Shown here: positions 19,974-28,209 of the stretch, one piece after another
How the letters are laid out: each line of letters opens with the position of its first letter
How positions within the stretch are numbered: the first letter of the stretch is position 1
NCBI GenBank assembly: GCA_004402895.1
Contig: SORT01000001.1
Coordinates: 1 to 64,000, forward strand
DNA length: 64,000 nucleotides
From: Fidelibacterota bacterium MT.SAG.3
GTDB lineage: Bacteria > Fidelibacterota > SORT01
Direction: 5' to 3'
Notes under the pieces: generated by a model
The model's database searches: none
Told to the model about the DNA's origin: nothing
What the model saw: the letters and a program-made list of their open reading frames with translations, nothing else
Program-made: the position numbers and the translations under genes

Positions 19974-20519
19974 ATGGGAGCGCTGCTACAAGGATGCGGT
20001 TCTGACAGAGTCATTGTTCAACTGAATACGGAGTTAGGGAATATCACGTTAGAGATTTATGAAAAAGAGGCTCCGCTGACGGCATCAAATTTTCTGAGAT
20101 ATGTCGATGAGGAATTATTTAAGGACGCAAAGTTTTACAGGGTCGTGACCAAAAGCAATCAGCCTCAAAACGATATTAAGATCGAAGTTATTCAGGGCGG
20201 TCTTTTTACAGAAGAAAAGATGTATGAACCGATAGCTCATGAGACGACAGAAGAAACAGGGATACTACATAAGGATGGAATTATCTCGATGGCGCGGAAT
20301 GAACCGGGAACGGCAACTTCGGAGTTCTTCATTTGCGTTGGTGATCAACCGGAGTTGGATTTCGGCGGAAAGCGCAATCCTGACGGTCAAGGTTTTGCTG
20401 CTTTCGGTAAAGTTATTGAGGGGATGGAGGTCGTGAGGAAGATACAACAACAGCCTGAGACGGATCAGATGTTAACCTATCAGGTTCATATACTAAACAT
20501 AAGTCGAAAGAGTTTATAA
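19974..20519 (+). CDS. Cyclophilin-type peptidyl-prolyl cis-trans isomerase (lipoprotein; true start probably upstream)
   Basis: VQLNTELGNITLEIYEKEAPLTASNFLRYVDEELF...ISMARNEPGTATSEFFICVGDQPELDFGG. Confidence 0.9.
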   Translation: MGALLQGCGSDRVIVQLNTELGNITLEIYEKEAPLTASNFLRYVDEELFKDAKFYRVVTKSNQPQNDIKIEVIQGGLFTEEKMYEPIAHETTEETGILHKDGIISMARNEPGTATSEFFICVGDQPELDFGGKRNPDGQGFAAFGKVIEGMEVVRKIQQQPETDQMLTYQVHILNISRKSL

Positions 20520-20734
20520 CGTTTTTTATGTGGTAGAACCCGATAAAATCAAGACTATAAATATTTAAATATTACTGTATCTTAAAGTAAGAAATTGATT
20601 AGATTAACTCTTTGTTGAAAATAAAACGAAATCGATTAAATGGGGGCTATAAAAGACTTTGGGAAATGAAGGACAAGAAGTAATCTTTTTGTTAGCAACT
20701 AGGAATAGAGTGACTAAATCATGGGAATAAACAA

Positions 20735-21757
20735 ATGGCGATAAAAATCGGAATTAACGGTTTTGGAAGAATAGGACGGTCAGTACTACGGGCAGCAAAA
20801 CTCATTCGTAAATCCGACTTCGATTTTGTGGCGATAAACGATCTTACCGACGCGGAAAAACTTTCTACGGTTTTGAAATACGATTCAGTACACGGTACAT
20901 ATCCGGGCGAGATCAGCATAAGTAACGGCAATCTTTCCGTTGACGGCGATATTATAAAAATGGTATCTGAGCGGAACCCCGCAGATCTGCCTTGGGGAGA
21001 ACTTGACGTGGATTTTGTCATTGAGGCTACAGGATTATTCAGGGAACGGAAGCAATTAGAAGGACATTTGGACGCAGGGGCAAAAAAGGTTATTCTGACC
21101 GTGCCGCCAAAGGATGATATTGATGCTACGATAGTGCTTGGAGTGAATGACGATACCCTGACGGGAGAGGAAAAAATAATTTCCAACGCATCTTGCACGA
21201 CCAATTGTGCTGCGACAGTAACAAAGGTCATACATGAAGCATTCGATATCAAAAGAGGTTATCTGAGTACCATTCATGCATATACTATGGATCAAAAACT
21301 TCTCGATTATCCTCACAAGGATATGAGAAGAGCAAGAGCGGCGTCGCTATCGATCATACCTACATCCACAGGAGCGGCTAAAACCTTAGGCGTTGTTCTC
21401 CCGAGTCTTGCAGGCAAGATAGACGGCATGTCATTTAGAGTGCCGATACCTGATGGTTCAATAGTCGATCTGATTTTTGAGGTTAATAAATCCACTACTG
21501 TTGAAGAGATCAACAAAGTAATGAAGGAAGCAACTGAAAAGGAAATGAAGGGCTATATAGAATACACTGAGGATCCGATAGTGTCAGTCGATATAAAAGG
21601 GAATATCCATTCTGCGATATTCGATTCTGAGCTCACACGTGCCATGGATCCCAATTTTATTAAGGTGTCAGCTTGGTACGATAATGAAATGGGTTATGCT
21701 TGCAGAGTCGTAGATCTTATTTCAAAAATGGACGAACTTTCCGGAGCAGCTTCCTAA
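20735..21757 (+). CDS. gap: Glyceraldehyde-3-phosphate dehydrogenase
   Basis: IKIGINGFGRIGRSVLRA; ISNASCTTNCAATVTKVIHE; WYDNEMGYACRVVDLI. Confidence 0.97.
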   Translation: MAIKIGINGFGRIGRSVLRAAKLIRKSDFDFVAINDLTDAEKLSTVLKYDSVHGTYPGEISISNGNLSVDGDIIKMVSERNPADLPWGELDVDFVIEATGLFRERKQLEGHLDAGAKKVILTVPPKDDIDATIVLGVNDDTLTGEEKIISNASCTTNCAATVTKVIHEAFDIKRGYLSTIHAYTMDQKLLDYPHKDMRRARAASLSIIPTSTGAAKTLGVVLPSLAGKIDGMSFRVPIPDGSIVDLIFEVNKSTTVEEINKVMKEATEKEMKGYIEYTEDPIVSVDIKGNIHSAIFDSELTRAMDPNFIKVSAWYDNEMGYACRVVDLISKMDELSGAAS

Positions 21758-22593
21758 TTTCTGGCGCGAAGTATGGTTCGTCCTTCTACAATACCATTTC
21801 TATCAATCAATGCTTGGCTTACCCAAGTATTTTCGGGACCGAGAAAGGGGAGTAACTGATCATCGAGGTATATTGCAACGGATCTGGTTTTACTAATTCT
21901 CAAAGAAAATTGTTCGTAGCCTTCCCAAGTATGTTCTTCACCAAGTCGCTGGAATGTAATATCATCGGCATCCGTAACTTCGCCGTCGGTTTTAACTACC
22001 ACTCGAACTCTGAAGCTATCCATGGAGATGATCCTCAAACTCATCAACGGAGTGAATTCATTGTCAATTTCGAATTTAACGGCGGAATCTGAATCGATGG
22101 CGGCTATAGCAATAGAAGTGTCGATAATCGCCGGGTCCACGTTGCCGTTTTCCAAAGCAGTAGATTCTTCGCCGTTGGTTTTACCTGTTGAAGAATCCTC
22201 TGTCGTGCAAAATTTCACCGATAATAGTAAGAGAATAAATATTGCAATCCCTCCGATCAACAAGGTTTGGGATTTCTTTTTTGGTTTTTCCTCGGAATCA
22301 CCATTCAGTTCTCCTTCGGCAAGTTCCCTGCGGGCTCTTCTTTTTTCTTTGGGTAATTCCTCGGCGGAGCGGAATAGCCTATATCGTCTTGCTGTATCAT
22401 CGGGATCAATACCTATTTCCTTGGCATAAGCTTTGATAAATAATACAATATACGGTTCAGGTAAAAGATCATATTCCCCGGATTCTATGGCATGTAAATA
22501 CTCGGGATTAATTTTTGTGACGCTCGAAATATCTTCAATCGAGAGACCGCGTGCAAGCCTGCTTTCGCGTAATTCTTCGTAAAAATTTGTCAT
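21754..22593 (-). CDS. RodZ-like protein (N-terminal HTH, TM segment, C-terminal domain)
   Basis: LRESRLARGLSIEDISSVTKINPEYLHAIESGEYDLLPEPYIVLFIKAYAKEIGIDP; single TM; C-terminal DUF4115-like. Confidence 0.82.
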   Translation of the reverse strand: MTNFYEELRESRLARGLSIEDISSVTKINPEYLHAIESGEYDLLPEPYIVLFIKAYAKEIGIDPDDTARRYRLFRSAEELPKEKRRARRELAEGELNGDSEEKPKKKSQTLLIGGIAIFILLLLSVKFCTTEDSSTGKTNGEESTALENGNVDPAIIDTSIAIAAIDSDSAVKFEIDNEFTPLMSLRIISMDSFRVRVVVKTDGEVTDADDITFQRLGEEHTWEGYEQFSLRISKTRSVAIYLDDQLLPFLGPENTWVSQALIDRNGIVEGRTILRARN

Positions 22594-22710
22594 AAAAACG
22601 ATTGCTCCGTCTGTAATTGGTGAATATTACTTAAGTTGTTATTGAGAGTCAAATATAAAATGAAAACAGCAAAAAGATTGGCAATAATATATATAGGAAT
22701 CTGCTGAGGA

Positions 22711-24873
22711 ATGAATGGACTGCTGAACATTGCATTACACTGGAACTTTCATCAACCGCAGTACGCTGATCCGGAAGATAGAGCTAATTCACAGCCGTGG
22801 GTAAGACTACATGCTGTTAGAGAGTATTTGGACTTGGGTTTGATGATGCAGAAGTTTCCAAATGTAAAATCAACGATTACAATGTCATCCTGCCTCATAG
22901 ACCAGCTACAACAATATGAAAATGGCTTTGAAGACAGCTTTCTCTCACTGTTAAAATTGAATCCTCAAGATATGAACGAAGAGATAAAATCCGCATTTCT
23001 TCCAAAAATATTCGATATTTATGCCTCCGATTCCATGTTGGAGAAGGCGGAATGGTCAAAAGTTTATGAGACATGGAATAAAAGAGTGAAAAATGGGGGA
23101 TTGGAAAAAGCAGCTAATTTGACTACAGACCAAGAAATTCTTGATATTCAAACGTTATTTCTTCTCGGATGGAGCGGGAATAGCTTGTTGAATTCGGCTG
23201 AACTCGAGAAAATAACGATGAAGGAGAGTGGATTCACTGTCGAAGAGAAGATAGTTGTTCTTGATCTTCATGAACAATTGCTACCTAAGATTATTCCCCT
23301 GTATAAGGAGCTCGCTTCAACGGAACAAGTGGAATTATCAATTTCGCCTTACTACCATCCGATACTTCCTCTTTTAATAGATAATGATTACGGGAAGATA
23401 GCAGATCGATATTGTGAAGAGTCTTCTTTACATTTTGAATTTCCGTCTGATGCCGAGAAACAGGTGCGAGATGCATTTAAATTACATGAAAAAGTATTTG
23501 AGGAGAAGCCGTTAGGAATGCTGCCCCCGGAAGGTTCAGTATGCTTTGAAGTCATAGAACTTTGTTCTCGTGAGGGTCTCAAGTGGCTGACTACTGGTGA
23601 GCAGGTATTACTCCGGTCAGTTGAAGGAGAATTGGATGCAGAAAAGAAATTCCGGGCATATAATGTTGAGGGGGTTGAGAACTCCCCGGCGGTCTTTTTC
23701 AGATGTCAGGAACTTTCGGAATCTATTGTTACGGAATATTTTGATATTAGTCCTAAATCAGCTGTCGATGATCTATTCAACAAATTCGCTATAATTAGAG
23801 ATTCCATATCAGGGGATCATAAAAAATATATTGTTCCTATTCTGCTTGATGTTGAAAACAGTTGGGAATTCTTTCCGGAGAACGGCATGCCGTTTCTCAA
23901 TGAGCTGTATTCCCGTCTCAGCGATTCTGAAATGGTAAAGACGGTCACGATGAAGGATTATCTTGAAGAAGCAGGGGAACTTCCGGTCATCTACAATATC
24001 CAGCCGGGCTCTATAATTGATGGTAATTTTAATAGTTGGATAGGTCAGGAACAGAAAAATAGAGCATGGGATGTGCTTACCGAGGCAAGGAAAGCATTAG
24101 AGAAAGCAGGTGAGCAGGATGATATTAAAAAAGAGCCGTTCAAAGGGCGATATGAAGCTGCATATCGGAACATTCTCGCATCGGAAGGCAGCGATTGGTT
24201 TTGGTGGTATGGAAAGAGAAGATCCTTGCCTCGAGGCAGGCTATTTGACGAACTATACCGGTCACATCTCATAAAAGTATATAGCTATCTTAATTTATCC
24301 ATTCCCGAAGAGCTGCTTAAACCATTGGATTATTATGTTGAAGAGGGGGCAGCAGCGCCGGAGGCAATGCTGACTCCTGATGTGGATGGAAAAGAAACCG
24401 AAGCCGGTGAGTGGGATGCTGCCGGTTATTGGTATTTGGAGGAAGTTGCAGGAAGGCAGGCGGAATATATATTTAGCGGAGTGAAATACGGCTTTGATAA
24501 AGAGAATTTGTATCTCCGGCTTGACGGCGATTCCGGATTATTAAGATCCACAGAAGAGAAAGTTGCCATAGATATCTGCATTGTGAAACCTGTCGAGGCT
24601 GTGATAACGGTTTCGTTGACAGACCAATTAGAGATCATAAAATATAAATCTCAAGGAGTGATAAGGGATATTACAGGTGGAGAGATGAACCTGCAGGATC
24701 TGATTGAAGTCAAGCTGCCGCTTAGCGAGATAGGCTTAGGGATGAATGAAAAATTTTATTTTTTTGTAAGATTGACCTACAAAGGGGAAGAACTTGAGCG
24801 GCTTCCACGACAGGGTGTTATCAAGACAGTTACTCCTTCAGAGGAAAGAAAAACCAAGAGATGGTATCATTAG
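22711..24873 (+). CDS. Glycoside hydrolase family 57 protein (alpha-amylase/alpha-mannosidase-like)
   Basis: LLNIALHWNFHQPQYADPE; GMLPPEGSVCFEVIELCSREGLKWLTTGEQVL; GSDWFWWYGKRR. Confidence 0.88.
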   Translation: MNGLLNIALHWNFHQPQYADPEDRANSQPWVRLHAVREYLDLGLMMQKFPNVKSTITMSSCLIDQLQQYENGFEDSFLSLLKLNPQDMNEEIKSAFLPKIFDIYASDSMLEKAEWSKVYETWNKRVKNGGLEKAANLTTDQEILDIQTLFLLGWSGNSLLNSAELEKITMKESGFTVEEKIVVLDLHEQLLPKIIPLYKELASTEQVELSISPYYHPILPLLIDNDYGKIADRYCEESSLHFEFPSDAEKQVRDAFKLHEKVFEEKPLGMLPPEGSVCFEVIELCSREGLKWLTTGEQVLLRSVEGELDAEKKFRAYNVEGVENSPAVFFRCQELSESIVTEYFDISPKSAVDDLFNKFAIIRDSISGDHKKYIVPILLDVENSWEFFPENGMPFLNELYSRLSDSEMVKTVTMKDYLEEAGELPVIYNIQPGSIIDGNFNSWIGQEQKNRAWDVLTEARKALEKAGEQDDIKKEPFKGRYEAAYRNILASEGSDWFWWYGKRRSLPRGRLFDELYRSHLIKVYSYLNLSIPEELLKPLDYYVEEGAAAPEAMLTPDVDGKETEAGEWDAAGYWYLEEVAGRQAEYIFSGVKYGFDKENLYLRLDGDSGLLRSTEEKVAIDICIVKPVEAVITVSLTDQLEIIKYKSQGVIRDITGGEMNLQDLIEVKLPLSEIGLGMNEKFYFFVRLTYKGEELERLPRQGVIKTVTPSEERKTKRWYH

Positions 24874-24881
24874 GCGCGTGA

Positions 24882-25151
24882 ATAGGTAAAGTAAACTTTA
24901 TTCTGGGATTCCATTGCCACCAACCGGTTGGTAATTTCGAGTTTGTATTCAAAAAAGCGTTTCAGCGAAGTTATAAGCCACTTGTTGCTACGATGAAAAA
25001 CTCCCGAGTTTAGGTCACGTGGCATTTCAGCGGTCCGGTCATCGATTGGCTGGAAAAAAAGAACGGTATGAATAAGGATTTTTCACGGAACGCGTCGGCG
25101 AAAAAGTATGTTGAGCTTTACGAGAAAGCGATAGCAAAGAAAACAGTTTAG
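24882..25151 (+). pseudogene. Fused remnant: N-terminus of a second GH57 enzyme joined to the extreme C-terminus of a glycogen synthase
   Basis: Frame 24882: IGKVNFILGFHCHQPVGNFEFVFKKAFQRSYKPLVATMKNSRV*VTWHFSGPVIDWLEKKNGMNKDFSRNASAKKYVELYEKAIAKKTV*. No canonical start (ATA) and an in-frame TAG at 25011. Confidence 0.75.
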
Positions 25152-25164
25152 AGTATTCGGCTAC

Positions 25165-25302
25165 CGTCATTGCGAGGAATCCGTTAGCTGACGGATGACG
25201 TGGCAGCAAAAGACAGGCGCAAGCCAATCTCGAAATATCGATTAAGGATAGATTTGAGATTGCCACAGAATCATCCTACCGGCTGATTCTTAGCAATGAC
25301 GA
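25165..25302. repeat. Dispersed palindromic repeat family A, copy 2
   Basis: CGTCATTGCGAGGAATCCG...GTGGCAGCAAAAGACAGGCGCAAGCCAATCTC...GAGATTGCCACAG...AGCAATGACG. Confidence 0.8.
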
Positions 25303-25307
25303 TAGAG

Positions 25308-25353
25308 TAAGAGTCAGGGTACTAAAGACAGACATAATTATCCTGATTCGCAT
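25308..25353. repeat. Repeat family B, decayed copy 5
   Basis: AGAGTCAGGGTACT...ATTATCCTGATTCGCAT, a degraded match to the family B ends. Confidence 0.4.
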
Positions 25354-25368
25354 CTGAATTAGCTGAAT

Positions 25369-25431
25369 TCATTTGAGCAAGACCATCTTCCTCGTCTGGA
25401 CGAAATCGCCTGCCTAAAAGCCGTATTATAG
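25369..25431 (-). pseudogene. Decayed C-terminal tail of a T9SS type A sorting domain protein
   Basis: Minus strand ...GCA GGC GAT TTC GTC CAG ACG AGG AAG ATG GTC TTG CTC AAA TGA = AGDFVQTRKMVLLK*, with stops just upstream (TAG, TAA). Confidence 0.6.
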
Positions 25432-25441
25432 ATCGTACAGA

Positions 25442-26962
25442 TTATAAAGACTTTGGGCGTATTTCGGAATCAAGTTTTCTGCCTAATCTTATAACAATCT
25501 CTGGTAGCGCTTCTACATCGGACAACGCTGTGCGAAAGTTCACTATACATGCTCGCAAGAGATATTTACCTTCGATCACAGCATTTGAAACAAAAGCCTC
25601 GCCACTTTTTTGCAGATGATTGAGTAGTTCCTCATTAAGTTTGTTCAAATAAGTTTCGACAGCCGCTTTATCATCAGGCAGTTTTAATGGAACGAAGCGA
25701 AATGTCGTTATGCTAAAGTTTTGCGTAACAGCTTGCAATTCTGGATGAGTGCCAACAGCCTCATATAACGCCTGCGAAAGAGCGATATCATCACCGATCA
25801 TCTTCATAAAACCCTCTCGTCCTACCTGACGGAATCCAAGCCAGACTTTCAAGGCGCGAAAACCACGCGAGTTTTGTAAGCCAAACTCGTGGTAGTTAAT
25901 CGGTGGATCCTCCTGTATTCCATCGAAGTTATAATACGTTGGATTATGACTGAATGTTTTTATCAGATGATGGGGATCCCTGACCAGCACACAACCGGCT
26001 TCAAGCGGGCTGTACAACCATTTGTGCGGATCCAGCGCAATCGAGTCAGCTTCACGCAATCCCTTCAACTGAATGGAGGCATCGGGCAATACGACGGCGG
26101 GGGCGCCGTAAGCGCCGTCTACATGAAACCATAAATTATATTCTTTGCAAATGGCCGCAATTTCAGGTAGTGGATCAGTTGCACCTATTCCAACTGTTCC
26201 TGCTGTGCCAACAACGAGGAAAGGCAGATGGTCATCAGCTAGGTCTGCCTTGATCTGTTTTTCAAGGGCATCTAAATCCATTTGATGATCCTCGTTGGCT
26301 ACAATCCAGCGAACAGAATTTGTGCCCATACCGAAGAGATCAGCCGCTTTATCTATCCAGGTGTGAGTTTCTTTTGAAACATACGTGACGAGTTGCCGGT
26401 TGCCTGCAGACAAGCCATCTACGCTAAGATCCCACGGAACTTTAGCTTTACGGGCAGCTAGGAAGCAGACGAAATTTGCCATATTGCCGCCACTTACCAG
26501 TAGTCCACCACAGGTTCTTGGATAACCGATCAAGTCAGCAATCCAGCGAATCGACTGCGCTTCAATTTCACTTGCTACCGGAGACAGTACTGCAGCTCCT
26601 ACGTTTGGATTCACTGCGGCAGCCAATAAATCAGCCAGCACTCCGATTGGCGCCGCAGATGATGTGATATATCCCCAGAATCTCGGGTGACCGTTGAAAA
26701 GCGAATGGTCGAGGAGCAGATCTGTTACTTCATCTAACAAGTCATTAGCGGGTGAACCGTGTTCAGGCAGAGTGTCTGTGCCCAATAGATTGCGTATGGT
26801 TTGAGGGGACTCTCCGGAAGTTACAGGTCGGTTAGATAGCCCATCAAGAAATTCTGCGATTTGGTCTACTAGCTTGTAGCCAAGCTTGCGAAATTCATCA
26901 CCGTGGATTTCCAGCGGCGCTTCCCGATTAGCTAAATTGGATGTTTGATCACTAAAGTTCAT
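25442..26962 (-). CDS. PLP-dependent group II decarboxylase (aromatic-L-amino-acid decarboxylase-like)
   Basis: HPRFWGYITSSAAPIGVLADLLAAAVNPNVG, VSGGNMANFVC, WFHVDGAYGAPAV, SIALDPHKWLYSPLEAGCVLVRD. Confidence 0.93.
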   Translation of the reverse strand: MNFSDQTSNLANREAPLEIHGDEFRKLGYKLVDQIAEFLDGLSNRPVTSGESPQTIRNLLGTDTLPEHGSPANDLLDEVTDLLLDHSLFNGHPRFWGYITSSAAPIGVLADLLAAAVNPNVGAAVLSPVASEIEAQSIRWIADLIGYPRTCGGLLVSGGNMANFVCFLAARKAKVPWDLSVDGLSAGNRQLVTYVSKETHTWIDKAADLFGMGTNSVRWIVANEDHQMDLDALEKQIKADLADDHLPFLVVGTAGTVGIGATDPLPEIAAICKEYNLWFHVDGAYGAPAVVLPDASIQLKGLREADSIALDPHKWLYSPLEAGCVLVRDPHHLIKTFSHNPTYYNFDGIQEDPPINYHEFGLQNSRGFRALKVWLGFRQVGREGFMKMIGDDIALSQALYEAVGTHPELQAVTQNFSITTFRFVPLKLPDDKAAVETYLNKLNEELLNHLQKSGEAFVSNAVIEGKYLLRACIVNFRTALSDVEALPEIVIRLGRKLDSEIRPKSL

Positions 26963-27340
26963 TTTAATACCTTTTATTAATTTTCGTCTTCAATAAGCTT
27001 GAAACTTAAAAGTGTTTCAAGTTAAGAGACATTTATTTAGTAACAACTTTTTCCCTTAATCCGTATCACGCATTAATCACCAAAATTCATGGACCAAACT
27101 TGGATCAAAATGTCCTCAAACAACTTTTTAGACACTGTTATGTAAAGTAAACGGGAGTAAATAAGACAAAACACACTGTCTCAAAAGATAATTACCGAAA
27201 GATCTGTATGGTCTGCATTGTTCTGTAATAACAGCTACTCTGGTGCCGCCTAATGGAATCAAACCCAAAGGAGCTGAAATAAAGAAAATAAGGTATTTTT
27301 AGCCCACTTTTCATGATGGTCGAACCTGAAACTGCTATTG

Positions 27341-27943
27341 TTACTTCAAGTTCAGCGATTTAACGTTATTTGGATCTGTCATTGCTTTGTAAAAAAGCGT
27401 AAGAGGGAAGCCCATAACGTTTTCGTAGGAACCTTCGATCTTTTTCACGAAAACAGCGCTTTTATCCTGAATTCCGTAAGCACCTGCTTTATCGAATGGT
27501 TGTTCGGTTGAAATGTATCTTTTTATTTCCTCGTCAGATTGTTCTTTAAAAAATACTCTGGTCGTTTCCACATCCGTAAAATAACGTTCTTCAGGTGTAG
27601 AATAGACACAAAATGCGGTGATTACCCTGTGCATTTTACCGCTGAGTTTCCGCAGAATTTTGAATGCGCCAGCTGGGTCAGCCGGTTTACCCAAAACCTC
27701 TTCATCCAATACCACGACCGTATCAGCGCCGACAATGATGCCGTCTTCTATATTTTCTGAAACGCTTTTCGCCTTGAGTTCAGCCAACGATTTGATATTC
27801 TCTTCAATGGAGAGTGAATCATCATAGACTTCCGGCAGTGTTGAGGGAATGACCTCCGGATGCAGTCCCAACTGTTCAAGGAGTTTTAGTCTTCTCGGCG
27901 ATTGAGATGCAAGAATAAATCTTCTGCTGAAAGTCAGAATCAA
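27341..27943 (-). CDS. maf: Maf family nucleotide pyrophosphatase
   Basis: RFILASQSPRRLKLLEQLGL; IIVGADTVVVLDEEVLGKP; DKAGAYGIQDKSAVFVKKIEGSYENVMGFPL. Confidence 0.95.
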   Translation of the reverse strand: MILTFSRRFILASQSPRRLKLLEQLGLHPEVIPSTLPEVYDDSLSIEENIKSLAELKAKSVSENIEDGIIVGADTVVVLDEEVLGKPADPAGAFKILRKLSGKMHRVITAFCVYSTPEERYFTDVETTRVFFKEQSDEEIKRYISTEQPFDKAGAYGIQDKSAVFVKKIEGSYENVMGFPLTLFYKAMTDPNNVKSLNLK

Positions 27944-28209
27944 GTAACGTATTCTGTAGAATATTTCTTGATGCTGCGGAGGAGATCTTTTTCGTTTACT
28001 TCATTTTTAAATTCTAAGTTCCCGTCGATCTCAATAACAGGAATCTCAATACCGTATTTCATCATTAGGTCGTCGCTTTGAGTAATATCAACGGTTTCGA
28101 GGGTGAATTTTAATTTTTTTGCTACGCGTTTCACGATTTCCAATGCTACATTGCAGAGCTGACAATTCTCTTTTGTATAGAATCTTAGGAGCGGATAATG
28201 TTTTATCAT
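27940..28209 (-). CDS. Glutaredoxin-like protein
   Basis: LRFYTKENCQLCNVALEIVKRV...IEIPVIEIDG (CxxC, thioredoxin-fold Pro). Confidence 0.8.
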   Translation of the reverse strand: MIKHYPLLRFYTKENCQLCNVALEIVKRVAKKLKFTLETVDITQSDDLMMKYGIEIPVIEIDGNLEFKNEVNEKDLLRSIKKYSTEYVT

